Below, in pieces: positions 35,166 through 43,647 of a stretch of 64,000 nucleotides of DNA. Origin of the DNA: JAGVPT01 sp964642725 (GTDB lineage: Bacteria; Bacteroidota; Ignavibacteria; UBA10030; UBA8401); assembly GCA_964642725.1 (NCBI GenBank), contig CAZXQG010000012.1, positions 1-64,000 of the forward strand, read 5' to 3'. A program made the translations under genes and the position numbers. Numbering within the stretch: the first letter of the stretch is position 1; every line of letters begins with the position of its first letter. The notes under the pieces are model-generated. The model was not told the origin of the DNA and made no database searches. It saw nothing but the letters and a program-made list of their open reading frames with translations.

Positions 35166-35303
35166 TTATTGGGAGTATAGTCGATCGCTCATCGGTTGGG
35201 GATCGGCGAGAAGAACGCAGAATGTTCACAAGTATGGGAAAAAGTCATCTCTTTGTCAAGGCTCCTTATCACACCGAAGAAAGCCGGCCGAAGAGAAAAG
35301 CAA

Positions 35304-35332
35304 TTGACTCTCGCCCCTCCGTTTTATATATT
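35304..35332 (+). promoter_or_regulatory. Sigma-70-like promoter of the TPR gene
   Basis: TTGACT (35304-35309) and TATATT (35327-35332) are separated by exactly 17 bases. A start site about 7 bases later gives a leader of roughly 55 bases before the ATG at 35394. It lies in the divergent gap shared with the caspase operon; on the other strand only a TATACT (35179-35174) without a matching -35 was seen. Confidence 0.55.
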
Positions 35333-35393
35333 CAATTCGACTTTTTGAGTGTTTTTGGCTATTGACGGTTCTTACTGCGGTTTTAAGAATTCC

Positions 35394-37310
35394 ATGAAAA
35401 ACTTCTTCCTTTCCGTTTTCCTGCCGTTTTTTTTCCTGTTTTCCGGGGCAAACGCTCAGCAAAATCCCGTTTCAATAAAACTAAAAATTGCCGAAAAATC
35501 CGGCCTGTTCAATATGGGCGGACCCAGATTTGTCAGGCTTACCCTCTCAACCCAGAAAAGCGAGACGAAGCTTAATTGTGAAAATGTGAATAGCGGGACG
35601 TATTATTATTTTCTCCTTCAAAATGAAGGAAGCTGGACTATCGACCCAGATTTCCTTAAAGAGAACCTCCCGCAGTTTTCGTTGACGCAGGATTCGTTAC
35701 GGCTTCATCCGGATTTTGCGGACAATATAATTGCCAACGGCGACAGCACGATCGTGCTGATCGGATTTCGAAAAACATTCGCGCTCAACAAACCGTTCGC
35801 ATTCGAGTATCCGCTCAACAACGGAGTGGCAAGAATTGAAGTGAAAGTGCCGCAGGAATACTGGGCCGGCTATTCAAAGGTAACGCGGTATTTCGATGCT
35901 GCGGACAAGGCGTTGAACGCCTTGTGCTATAAAGAAGCGATCGCGAACTTTAACACGATCCTCGGCGACCAGGGGCTTGCAATTTTTCCTACATACTCTA
36001 CCGCCAAGGAAAAACGGTTAGAGGGATTCACAAAATACTTTGAAGAGAAGTTCGACAGCCTTTCGAAAACGATGGCGAGCGGCGCTGGCATAAAGCAGAA
36101 GATCGCGGCAAACAGAGAAGCTGTTCCGAAATTTCAGTTCGTCGAAGATTCGCTTGCCGACCAGTCGCTCGGCATTTCTGCCGCGGATGAAACCGTTGCA
36201 CCGTTGATGGAAAAAGCGCGAAGCGCAATCCAACGCTCGCATACTGCCCTCGACTCGCTTCATCAAGCGCTCGACGATTTCAACGTGCGATGGATTATTG
36301 CAGGGTCGTCGGGAGGGAGAATCGACTTCAAGTACAAGTACATTGTTGAAGCACTTGCGTATGCCTTTGCATCCGTCAACTTCGCGGATTCGGCGGCAAG
36401 AGAAATGACTTTTACGATTCCTGAAGAACTTTCCGCCCGGTTAAAAAAATATAATATCGAAGAATCGTACGAAACGTTCACCCGCATTGCAAACGAGCGC
36501 TGGAAGAACAGATTAGAGCTGTTCCCTGCAGGGTTCCTTGCCAATCTCAGCAGAGACTCGGCACAGTTTCCGCTCCCCTTTTATTCGGTACTGACAGCGG
36601 TGAACGATTTCTATTTCTTAAATTTTACGGACGCGCGGAAAGAAATCTTTCAGGTGATGAAGACATCCTACGACCATGAATTGACGAACAGGATGGATGG
36701 CCTGCGTATTCTCATCGACACGCGGGAGAAGAAGATTCCGAGCGAAGTGCTCGCACATATGCGCGACGGCGAAGCGGCGGAAGAAAAGGGAAACACAGAC
36801 GGAGCGGCAGAACACTATAAAGACGCGATGCTCATTGCCGAAGACTACGCCCCGGCCGCCTTCGCCCTTGGAAAGCTGTATGACCGCATCGGAGACAGCT
36901 ATAAGGCGAACAACTTTTTCCAGAAAGCCGTTTCTACCGACACGCTGTATTATTCCGCCTACCGATTCTTGTATACCAATTACTTCAAGAATTCAAATTT
37001 CAAGCCGATGATCGATTTGCTGACACAGGCGCTTGCACGCGGAAACGATTTTTACGACATCCATTATTATCTTGGCATTGCCTACAACGGCGCAGCGTTG
37101 TTCGAGGATGCAATCAAACAGTACGAACGCGCGCTGGAATTGAACGCACGAAGCACCGACGCGAACATTCAAGCCGGGATTGCATACCAGAACATGAAAT
37201 CGTATGTCAAGGCTCGCGAATACTACACGCGGGCAATTCAAATCGATCCCGAGAACCAAACGGCGACCGAGAATTTAAAAAGGCTGGATGAACTGCAGAA
37301 GAAATTCTGA
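35394..37310 (+). CDS. Exported TPR-repeat protein
   Basis: 638 residues from ATG 35394, which starts directly with a signal peptide (MKNFFLSVFLPFFFLFSGAN). An upstream GTG at 35349 would bury that signal and is rejected. The first 170 residues look like a beta domain (KIAEKSGLFNMGGPRFVRLT). A charged helical middle follows, and the last ~190 residues are about five TPR repeats (EEKGNTDGAAEHYKDAMLIA, then KLYDRIGDSYKANNFFQKAV, and FEDAIKQYERALELN). It is probably a periplasmic scaffold. It is divergent from the caspase operon with its own promoter, so a functional tie to that operon is possible but unproven. Confidence 0.75.
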   Translation: MKNFFLSVFLPFFFLFSGANAQQNPVSIKLKIAEKSGLFNMGGPRFVRLTLSTQKSETKLNCENVNSGTYYYFLLQNEGSWTIDPDFLKENLPQFSLTQDSLRLHPDFADNIIANGDSTIVLIGFRKTFALNKPFAFEYPLNNGVARIEVKVPQEYWAGYSKVTRYFDAADKALNALCYKEAIANFNTILGDQGLAIFPTYSTAKEKRLEGFTKYFEEKFDSLSKTMASGAGIKQKIAANREAVPKFQFVEDSLADQSLGISAADETVAPLMEKARSAIQRSHTALDSLHQALDDFNVRWIIAGSSGGRIDFKYKYIVEALAYAFASVNFADSAAREMTFTIPEELSARLKKYNIEESYETFTRIANERWKNRLELFPAGFLANLSRDSAQFPLPFYSVLTAVNDFYFLNFTDARKEIFQVMKTSYDHELTNRMDGLRILIDTREKKIPSEVLAHMRDGEAAEEKGNTDGAAEHYKDAMLIAEDYAPAAFALGKLYDRIGDSYKANNFFQKAVSTDTLYYSAYRFLYTNYFKNSNFKPMIDLLTQALARGNDFYDIHYYLGIAYNGAALFEDAIKQYERALELNARSTDANIQAGIAYQNMKSYVKAREYYTRAIQIDPENQTATENLKRLDELQKKF

Positions 37311-37350
37311 ACTGCTAACCCCACCCCCGAGGGAGTCCTTTTGGAACTGA

Positions 37351-37371
37351 CCCTCCCCTTCTAGTGGAGGG
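37351..37371. repeat. Small dispersed hairpin in a convergent gap
   Basis: ccctcc (37351-37356) and ggaggg (37366-37371) pair around a 9-base loop, between the TPR gene stop and the stop of the receiver/PEP-binding gene. No T-run follows on either strand in the right position, so it looks like a dispersed repeat more than a terminator. Confidence 0.35.
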
Positions 37372-37389
37372 AAAAACACTCCGCGTCAG

Positions 37390-40300
37390 TTACACCCCCG
37401 GTTTCAAAATAATTCCTTTGTTCTTGTGCCCGTTCATTTTGACCGTGATTGGTTTTTCGCAGCGGATGTGGCGCGTGTAAGTCATTTCTTCTACGGCATG
37501 CTGCGCGCCAAGCCAGTCCCAATCAATAAACCCTTGATTCGCCTGAGCGTTGACCGTGAAATATCCGACCATAAATGACGTGAGGTTCTGGAAAAAGTGC
37601 GACCCTTGCGACGGAGCGACATTGAAATCTTTCATGTTCGCTTCGACGATTGCGCGGGCTCCGGAGATTTGATCCCACGTGACGGGAATTCCAAGCCACG
37701 GGTCGAGCGTCCCCCATCGTCCGACGCCGATGAGAAGGTACGGCGTGTTCTCCGAAACCAGTTTCATGTTGAGCCGGCTCACCTCCCAGCCGACTTCGCG
37801 GGTTTTCGCCCGGTCGAACCGGTTGATGTCCACAACGACGATATCGTGAATATCTTTGATGACGCCGTTCCCCAAAACCTGCAAACTCTGGCACACCAGT
37901 CCTGCCGGGTCGATCTCTTCAACGTTCAATTCTTCCAACTCCCGGCTGATGACCAGCGGGCGCATCTGGAGCAGGCCGAATTCTTTCGGTTTTCCGTTCG
38001 GCACGGAGAGATTAACGGCGAATTCTATTTCCACAGCCGAGCCCATCCCCCAGCTTCCCATGTCGAGAAGTAGTTCAAGAATTTTGGGGAGGGGAAATAG
38101 CTGTCCCTTCAATACCGGCGCGAAGGTGACCAAACGAGTTCCCTGTCTCGATATGCCGTCGGAAATAGAATTGTTTTCGTGGGAGTACGTCGAGCCGATT
38201 GCATTCAATGTACCATCGTATTCGGCGATATGCAGGTCGAATTTTTTCACCAGCATGTCGCGGGTAACAACAATCGCGTCCTCACGCTCATTAAGGACAA
38301 GTCCGAAGAATTCATTCTGATTGTTTCGGATAACGTCGTCGATCGACATCAATTGTTGGAGCTGAAGGGGATGTTTCGGGCAGAAACGGAGAACATTTCC
38401 GCCGTCGGCGATGATTTTTCCGAGGCCCAACGCGACCGACGCAATGCCGTCCTGCGGCGTTTGCGGCTGGAGAGGATAGAAATTGTACGATTTCCCGACA
38501 CCGGAAAAATCCGGATAAAATTTATTGTTGTGCGGCACACCAACCATCTTCTGGATGATCACCGCCATTTTTTCTTCTTCAAGCCGGTACGATGTCACGC
38601 GAATATAATCTTTTGCGGACCGGTAAAACGTTGAAGCATAGACACGCTTAATCGTTTTCACGAGTTCTTTCAGCCTGCTTCGCCGGTCGGGGTCATTATT
38701 CGGAATCATATATGTTTCGTACACACCGGCGAACGGATGGTATTGGGAGTCCTCCAGCAGGCTCGACGAGCGAACAGCGAGCGGCTCATTCACGAGCTCG
38801 AGAAATGCCGCCAGGTCATTCAGTATCTCGTCCGGAAATTTTTTCGCCTCGAGGAATCGCCGGGTAAGTTCGGTATCGTCGTCGGCGTTAAGAGCGTAAC
38901 TCCGAAGCCGGTTGTCGTCCAAAAATTGATCGAAAACATCCGTTCCGATTACCACTGACGATGGGACAAAAATTTTCACACCGTCAAACCTGTCGCGCAC
39001 ATCGTGACTGTTGATAAGAAGGTTGACAAACCCCAGGCCGCGAGCTTTCCCGCCCAACGAACCGCTGCCGATACGCGCAAAACTATTCGACGCGTCGAAC
39101 GTTTCTTTCGTAAAATCTGTAATACTCCCCCGCTGGCGAAGCTGGCGGTAGTCGCGCAAAGAGGCGATAAGGTCGGCACGGAGAGCCGTCACGGACGGGT
39201 AATCCGACACCTTGCGCGGGCGCAGGCGGTGGGCGAGCCAGAATTCCGTGCGCGCCTTGAGCCAATTCGAAAAGTGATTCCGTTCGCCGTGGTAGCGAAT
39301 GCTTTCTTCGGGCACCAGATGGAGTTGTTCTTCGAGTGTCTTTAAATCGTGTGCCCGGCCCACCTCAACCCCATCCTGTGTGCGGAATACAAAGTCGCCA
39401 AAGCTGAAATACTGTACCATGAACTGCCGCAAATCTTCCAGCAGCGTCGGAGAATCCTTGAGCAGGAACGAGGCGCCGACTAACCGCGCCTGTTTCTCGT
39501 TCTCCCGCATATTCGATTGAAGCAAAATCGGAATGTCGGGATGTTCAATTTTTACATTCTTTGCAAATTCGATGCCGGCCTGAGGGTTTTGAACCCCTTC
39601 ACGGAAAAAATCAATATCCGAGATCACTCCGAGAATATAGTCCTGGTATTTCCGGTAATACTCCCACGCTTCTTCGTATGTCGTGCAGAGAAGAATTTTC
39701 GGCCGCGCACGCATCCTCAGGAATTTATCTGAAAGATTAATTCCTTCGGAGATCAGCCGCAGCGATTGTTTCAGCGTCTCGGTGTAGATGAGCGGAAGAT
39801 AGGACGAATAAAAGCGGACATTGTCTTCAATAAGAATGATCGATTGGACGCCCGCAGCGCGGGTATCGTTTTCGACGTTTAACCGGTCTTCAACGTACTT
39901 GATGATGGCGATGATGATACGAAAATCTCCCTGCCAGATAAATACCCTGTCAAACACCGACGTATCGTGGTGCGCGAACAATTCAGTCAATTCACGGTTA
40001 TCATACGCCAGCACCACGATTGGGACATTCAATCCGGCTTCATGCACCATCCGCGCGAACGTCGCAGCATGCATGTCTTCGATATGCAGCGTTGTGATGA
40101 TCATATCGAAGCGATTCTCTTCTTTCGCCAGCACGAGTGCATCTTTCCCGCTCGACACCCGGGTGAGTTCCGGCGAATGGCTTAAGTTCAATCCTTGATA
40201 TTCGTTTCGGATTAACTCGTACAGCCTTCCGTCTTCTTCAAACAGGTATGAATCGTAAAGGCTGGAGACAAGAAGAATGTCGCGAACGCGGAAGCGGGCC

Positions 40301-40395
40301 AGGTTTTGAAAACCCTGGACGCGGGCACCGTAACCGTGTTCAACCCAGAGGGGATCGATGGTTTGCATTGAGGAATGGTAATAAAGAAAAAGCAA
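37390..40395 (-). CDS. Receiver-domain / PEP-pyruvate-binding (PPDK N-terminal-like) fusion protein
   Basis: 1001 residues (ATG 40395; an internal Met at 10, position 40368, is also possible). There are two receiver-like domains. The first (about 38-170) lacks the phosphoacceptor Asp (IITTLHI). The second (about 186-330) keeps acidic residues (LIEDN), Asp260 (GVISDIDFF) and the Lys (FLLKDS). From about residue 430 comes the ATP-grasp-like pyruvate phosphate dikinase N-terminal domain: GSGSLGGKARGLGFVNLL, then PLAVRSSSLLEDSQYHPFAG (Arg542) and a downstream nucleotide-binding segment. The swivelling phosphohistidine domain and the PEP/pyruvate TIM-barrel are absent. It may phosphorylate another protein or small molecule under receiver control. 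Similar proteins occur in Bacteroidota but their function is not established. Confidence 0.75.
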   Translation of the reverse strand: MLFLYYHSSMQTIDPLWVEHGYGARVQGFQNLARFRVRDILLVSSLYDSYLFEEDGRLYELIRNEYQGLNLSHSPELTRVSSGKDALVLAKEENRFDMIITTLHIEDMHAATFARMVHEAGLNVPIVVLAYDNRELTELFAHHDTSVFDRVFIWQGDFRIIIAIIKYVEDRLNVENDTRAAGVQSIILIEDNVRFYSSYLPLIYTETLKQSLRLISEGINLSDKFLRMRARPKILLCTTYEEAWEYYRKYQDYILGVISDIDFFREGVQNPQAGIEFAKNVKIEHPDIPILLQSNMRENEKQARLVGASFLLKDSPTLLEDLRQFMVQYFSFGDFVFRTQDGVEVGRAHDLKTLEEQLHLVPEESIRYHGERNHFSNWLKARTEFWLAHRLRPRKVSDYPSVTALRADLIASLRDYRQLRQRGSITDFTKETFDASNSFARIGSGSLGGKARGLGFVNLLINSHDVRDRFDGVKIFVPSSVVIGTDVFDQFLDDNRLRSYALNADDDTELTRRFLEAKKFPDEILNDLAAFLELVNEPLAVRSSSLLEDSQYHPFAGVYETYMIPNNDPDRRSRLKELVKTIKRVYASTFYRSAKDYIRVTSYRLEEEKMAVIIQKMVGVPHNNKFYPDFSGVGKSYNFYPLQPQTPQDGIASVALGLGKIIADGGNVLRFCPKHPLQLQQLMSIDDVIRNNQNEFFGLVLNEREDAIVVTRDMLVKKFDLHIAEYDGTLNAIGSTYSHENNSISDGISRQGTRLVTFAPVLKGQLFPLPKILELLLDMGSWGMGSAVEIEFAVNLSVPNGKPKEFGLLQMRPLVISRELEELNVEEIDPAGLVCQSLQVLGNGVIKDIHDIVVVDINRFDRAKTREVGWEVSRLNMKLVSENTPYLLIGVGRWGTLDPWLGIPVTWDQISGARAIVEANMKDFNVAPSQGSHFFQNLTSFMVGYFTVNAQANQGFIDWDWLGAQHAVEEMTYTRHIRCEKPITVKMNGHKNKGIILKPGV

Positions 40396-40403
40396 AAATA
40401 AAA

Positions 40404-40431
40404 GCAGGCGAGAAGGAATTTACTCGCCTGC
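40404..40431 (-). terminator. Intrinsic terminator of gdhA
   Basis: gcaggcgag (40404-40412) and ctcgcctgc (40423-40431) form a perfect 9-bp stem with a 10-base loop. On the minus strand it lies 20 bases after the gdhA stop and is followed by a T-rich tail; on plus it is followed by ttttttt, so it may work in both directions. Confidence 0.85.
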
Positions 40432-40451
40432 GTTTTTTTCTTCGGAGATTG

Positions 40452-41813
40452 TTATACTAATCCCTGGTCGATCATCGAATCGGCGACTTTAAGGAATCCG
40501 CCGATGTTTGCGCCGTTAACATAATTTCCCGGCGTCCCGAACCGGTTGGCCATCTCAACGCACGTCTTATGAATACTCTTCATAATAAGATGGAGGCGAT
40601 TGTCAACTTCTTCACGGGTCCACGGCACGCGCATACTGTTTTGTGCCATCTCTAAACCGGAAACGGCGACTCCGCCGGCATTCGCTGCCTTTGCAGGACC
40701 GAATAAAATTCCGGCATCGAGGAACAACTTTACACCGTCGAGCGTTGTCGGCATGTTTGCACCTTCGGCAACGACATAGACCTTATTCTTGAGAAGGTTC
40801 TGCGCATCGTCGGCATTGATCTCATTTTGCGTCGCACTTGGAAAAGCGCAATCGGCTTTGTGGTTCCACAGCGGATTATGGTTTGCCTTTGGGTCGATTG
40901 GAATGAACACTGCGCTTTTATACTTATCCGCGAATTCTTTGATCCTTCCGCGGCGCACGTTTTTCAGTTCCATCACGAAGGATAGTTTCTCTTTCGAAAT
41001 CCCTTCTTCGTCATAAATATAGCCGTTGGAATCGGACAAGGTCAATGCTCTGCCGCCGAGTTGATTTATCTTCTCGACGGTATATTGAGCGACGTTTCCG
41101 CTGCCGGAGACAAGACATTTCTTCCCTTCGAGGGTTTGTCCTTTTGTCGACAACATTTCCGACGCGAAGTAGACAGCGCCGTAGCCCGTAGCTTCGGGGC
41201 GTATAAGAGAGCCTCCCCAGTTCAGGCCTTTCCCCGTCAACACGCCGGTAAATTCGTTCCGTAATCTTTTGTACTGGCCGAAGAGAAAACCAATTTCCCG
41301 TCCGCCGACGCCGATATCGCCTGCCGGCACGTCCGTGTCGGGCCCGATGTGGCGGGACAACTCGGTCATGAAGCTCTGGCAAAAATGCATCACTTCGTTG
41401 TCGCTCTTCCCTTTCGGGTCGAAATCCGATCCGCCCTTACCTCCGCCCATCGGCAGGGTCGTCAAACTGTTTTTGAATACTTGCTCAAATGCAAGGAACT
41501 TCAAAATGCCGAGCGTCACGGACGGATGGAAACGGAGCCCGCCTTTGTACGGGCCGATCGCGCTGTTCATCTCAATGCGGTATCCACGGTTCACGTGAAT
41601 TGTTCCACGGTCGTCCGTCCATGGGACACGGAACATAATGACTCGTTCGGGTTCAATAATTCTCTCGAGAATCTTTGCATTGCGATATTCTGGATGCTTG
41701 TCCAATACGATGCTGAGAGAGTCAAGAACTTCTTGGACTGCCTGATGGAATTCCGGCTCGCTGGGATTTTTTGCTTTTACATCAGCCATTAAGGCCTTTA
41801 CATACTCTGACAT
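40452..41813 (-). CDS. gdhA: NADP-type glutamate dehydrogenase
   Basis: 453 residues, the standard length of the hexameric 50-kDa class. The catalytic region reads PMGGGKGGSDFDPKGKSDNE (Lys of the GGGKGG motif), followed by VPAGDIGVGGREIGFLFGQY. The coenzyme-binding fold begins at KCLVSGSGNVAQYTVEKINQ, and PSATQNEINADDAQNLLKN follows. The enzyme interconverts glutamate and 2-oxoglutarate plus ammonia. The start is supported by a strong Shine-Dalgarno (GGAGGT, 41823-41818 on minus) 4 bases before ATG. NADP versus NAD use is inferred from the family. Its own terminator follows at 40404-40431. Confidence 0.95.
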   Translation of the reverse strand: MSEYVKALMADVKAKNPSEPEFHQAVQEVLDSLSIVLDKHPEYRNAKILERIIEPERVIMFRVPWTDDRGTIHVNRGYRIEMNSAIGPYKGGLRFHPSVTLGILKFLAFEQVFKNSLTTLPMGGGKGGSDFDPKGKSDNEVMHFCQSFMTELSRHIGPDTDVPAGDIGVGGREIGFLFGQYKRLRNEFTGVLTGKGLNWGGSLIRPEATGYGAVYFASEMLSTKGQTLEGKKCLVSGSGNVAQYTVEKINQLGGRALTLSDSNGYIYDEEGISKEKLSFVMELKNVRRGRIKEFADKYKSAVFIPIDPKANHNPLWNHKADCAFPSATQNEINADDAQNLLKNKVYVVAEGANMPTTLDGVKLFLDAGILFGPAKAANAGGVAVSGLEMAQNSMRVPWTREEVDNRLHLIMKSIHKTCVEMANRFGTPGNYVNGANIGGFLKVADSMIDQGLV

Positions 41814-42323
41814 ACAAACCTCCGGGGGAATAAATTTATTCGAAAAAATTTTGAAGAATGGTGCTGCTGATTCAAACTTTTGATGTGGGGTGTAGCGGTA
41901 AACGTCGTGATGTGAACAGTATCTTTATAGCGGCAAAAGGTGCAAAAACTATGCCGCTGTATAAAGTTACGGTTTTGATGTTTAAACCCCGGTTTGTAAA
42001 GTGCCGAGGCTGGCTTTTCTTAAAATTGCAATCAAAGAAAACAAAAATATTAACTTTGGATTATGTCAAAATCCTCGTTTACTTTTTTTAATCTTTCTTT
42101 CGCATTCAAAAAGAATTGAGAACTTCCTTTATCGCGGGAACTTTTATTGGGAGAAAATATTTCACCTGCTTTTTTCATGCAAACTTGCTATCTTCTCGCA
42201 TTGAACAACCTTCGCATATAACGAACCATCGGAAGGCTTGAAACAAAGAAAAGCTCAATCTCGATAGGTGTCATGAACCTTCCGACAGTTGAGTTCAACA
42301 AAAACATTTTCCCCGAGGATCGC
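41814..42323. other. Divergent non-coding region between gdhA and pepT
   Basis: About 500 bases, AT-rich from 41990 to 42180. It must hold the promoters of both genes, but no hexamer pair with good spacing was convincing. The only clear signals are the gdhA ribosome-binding site and gagg (42313-42316), 5 bases before the ATG at 42324. Short frames here (for example at 41858 and 42001) lack any recognisable features. Confidence 0.5.
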
Positions 42324-43574
42324 ATGATGAATGAAAGTGTTCTGGATCGTCTTCTCCGCTATGTGAAAATCGACACGCAGTCGAAAGAAGACGCCGATTC
42401 ATACCCAAGCACAGCAAAGCAACTCGACCTTTTAAACCTGCTCGTAAAAGAATTGAAAGATCTGGGAATAGAAGACGCCGCTATTGACAAGTATGGGTAC
42501 GTGATGGCAACGGTTCCGTCAAACCTCCCGCCGTCTCATAAAGCATACGGCAAAGTCCCTGTTGTCGGACTGATCTCACATGTCGACACGTCCCCATCGG
42601 AAAGCGGCGCGAACGTGAAGCCGCAGGTCATCGACTATAAGGGCGGCGACATTGTGCTGCCGGGTGACAAGTCGGTTGTCATCAAGGATTCGGAGAATCC
42701 GGAATTGCGTCATAACGTCGGGAAAAAAGTCGTCACCAGCGACGGCACAACGCTTCTCGGTGCGGACGATAAAGCAGGTCTCGCAATCATCATGACGGCG
42801 GCACAGACGCTCCTGAACGACCCGGCCTTTCTTCATGGCGACATCCGCATCGGTTTTACTCCCGATGAAGAGATCGGCGCGGGGACAAAATATTTCGACA
42901 TAAGAAAATTCGGCGCTAAATTTGCCTACACGGTCGACGGCGATACTCCTGGTGAGTTGAACAAAGAGACATTCAGCGCGGACCAGGCAGTCATTACCGT
43001 GCATGGGAGAAACATTCACCCCGGATCGGCAAAAGGAATCATGGTAAACTCCATCCGCACGATGGCAGATATCATCGCGCGTATGCCGAAAGACACCGCG
43101 CCGGAAACGACTGAAGGCTACGAGCCGTACATTCATCCGCACACCGTGGAAGGGGAAGAATCAAAATCGACGCTGAAAATTCTCCTCCGCGATTTCAATA
43201 CCCCGGGATTGAAGGTGCTCAAACAGAAACTGGAAAAGATCATCGCGGAAGTGGGGCCGCTCCATCCGAAAGCAAAAATTGAATTGAAGATCATCGAGCA
43301 GTACCGAAATATGAAAGACGGTCTCGGCAACGATCCGCGGCTTCTCGATTGCCTTGAAGAAGCCACGAAACGATCCGGACTCCAACCGAAATGGCAGCCG
43401 ATTCGCGGCGGCACCGACGGTTCGCGGTTAACAGAAAATGGTTTGCCGACGCCGAATATTTTTACCGGCGGACAGAATTATCATTGCAAGAATGAATGGG
43501 CATCTGTCTACGGAATGGAAAAAGCTGTCGAAACGGTCGTCAACCTTGTGCAACTCTGGGCTGAACGAAGCTAA
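42324..43574 (+). CDS. pepT: Peptidase T (tripeptide aminopeptidase, M20 family)
   Basis: 416 residues from ATG 42324, which has a gaggatcgc ribosome-binding context and starts like other PepT proteins (LDRLLRYVKIDTQS). An ATG at 42273 would add 17 residues and cannot be excluded. The zinc ligands are visible: SHVDTSP (His, Asp), LLGADDKAGLAIIM (Asp), TPDEEIGAG (catalytic and metal Glu), TVDGDTPGELN (Asp), and GGQNYHCKNEW near the end (His). It releases the N-terminal residue from tripeptides in the cytosol. It is followed 73 bases later by a peptide transporter gene in the same direction. Confidence 0.93.
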   Translation: MMNESVLDRLLRYVKIDTQSKEDADSYPSTAKQLDLLNLLVKELKDLGIEDAAIDKYGYVMATVPSNLPPSHKAYGKVPVVGLISHVDTSPSESGANVKPQVIDYKGGDIVLPGDKSVVIKDSENPELRHNVGKKVVTSDGTTLLGADDKAGLAIIMTAAQTLLNDPAFLHGDIRIGFTPDEEIGAGTKYFDIRKFGAKFAYTVDGDTPGELNKETFSADQAVITVHGRNIHPGSAKGIMVNSIRTMADIIARMPKDTAPETTEGYEPYIHPHTVEGEESKSTLKILLRDFNTPGLKVLKQKLEKIIAEVGPLHPKAKIELKIIEQYRNMKDGLGNDPRLLDCLEEATKRSGLQPKWQPIRGGTDGSRLTENGLPTPNIFTGGQNYHCKNEWASVYGMEKAVETVVNLVQLWAERS

Positions 43575-43582
43575 CTTTTTCT

Positions 43583-43619
43583 AACCGCCAGGGCGCAAAG
43601 AGTTTTTCCCCTGGCGGTT
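43583..43619 (+). other. Hairpin between pepT and the OPT transporter gene
   Basis: aaccgccaggg (43583-43593) and ccctggcggtt (43609-43619) form a perfect 11-bp stem with a 15-base loop, 8 bases after the pepT stop. No T-run follows, so it may be a dispersed repeat, an mRNA stabiliser or a weak terminator. The arm aaccgccagggcgcaaag resembles a short repeat common in environmental genomes. Confidence 0.55.
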
Positions 43620-43647
43620 GATAAACTCATCTTGAAGGAACGCTCGC

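Noticed and set aside
43583..43619. Intrinsic terminator of pepT
   Set aside because: The stem is perfect, but no T-run follows and the loop is 15 bases; it is listed as a hairpin only.
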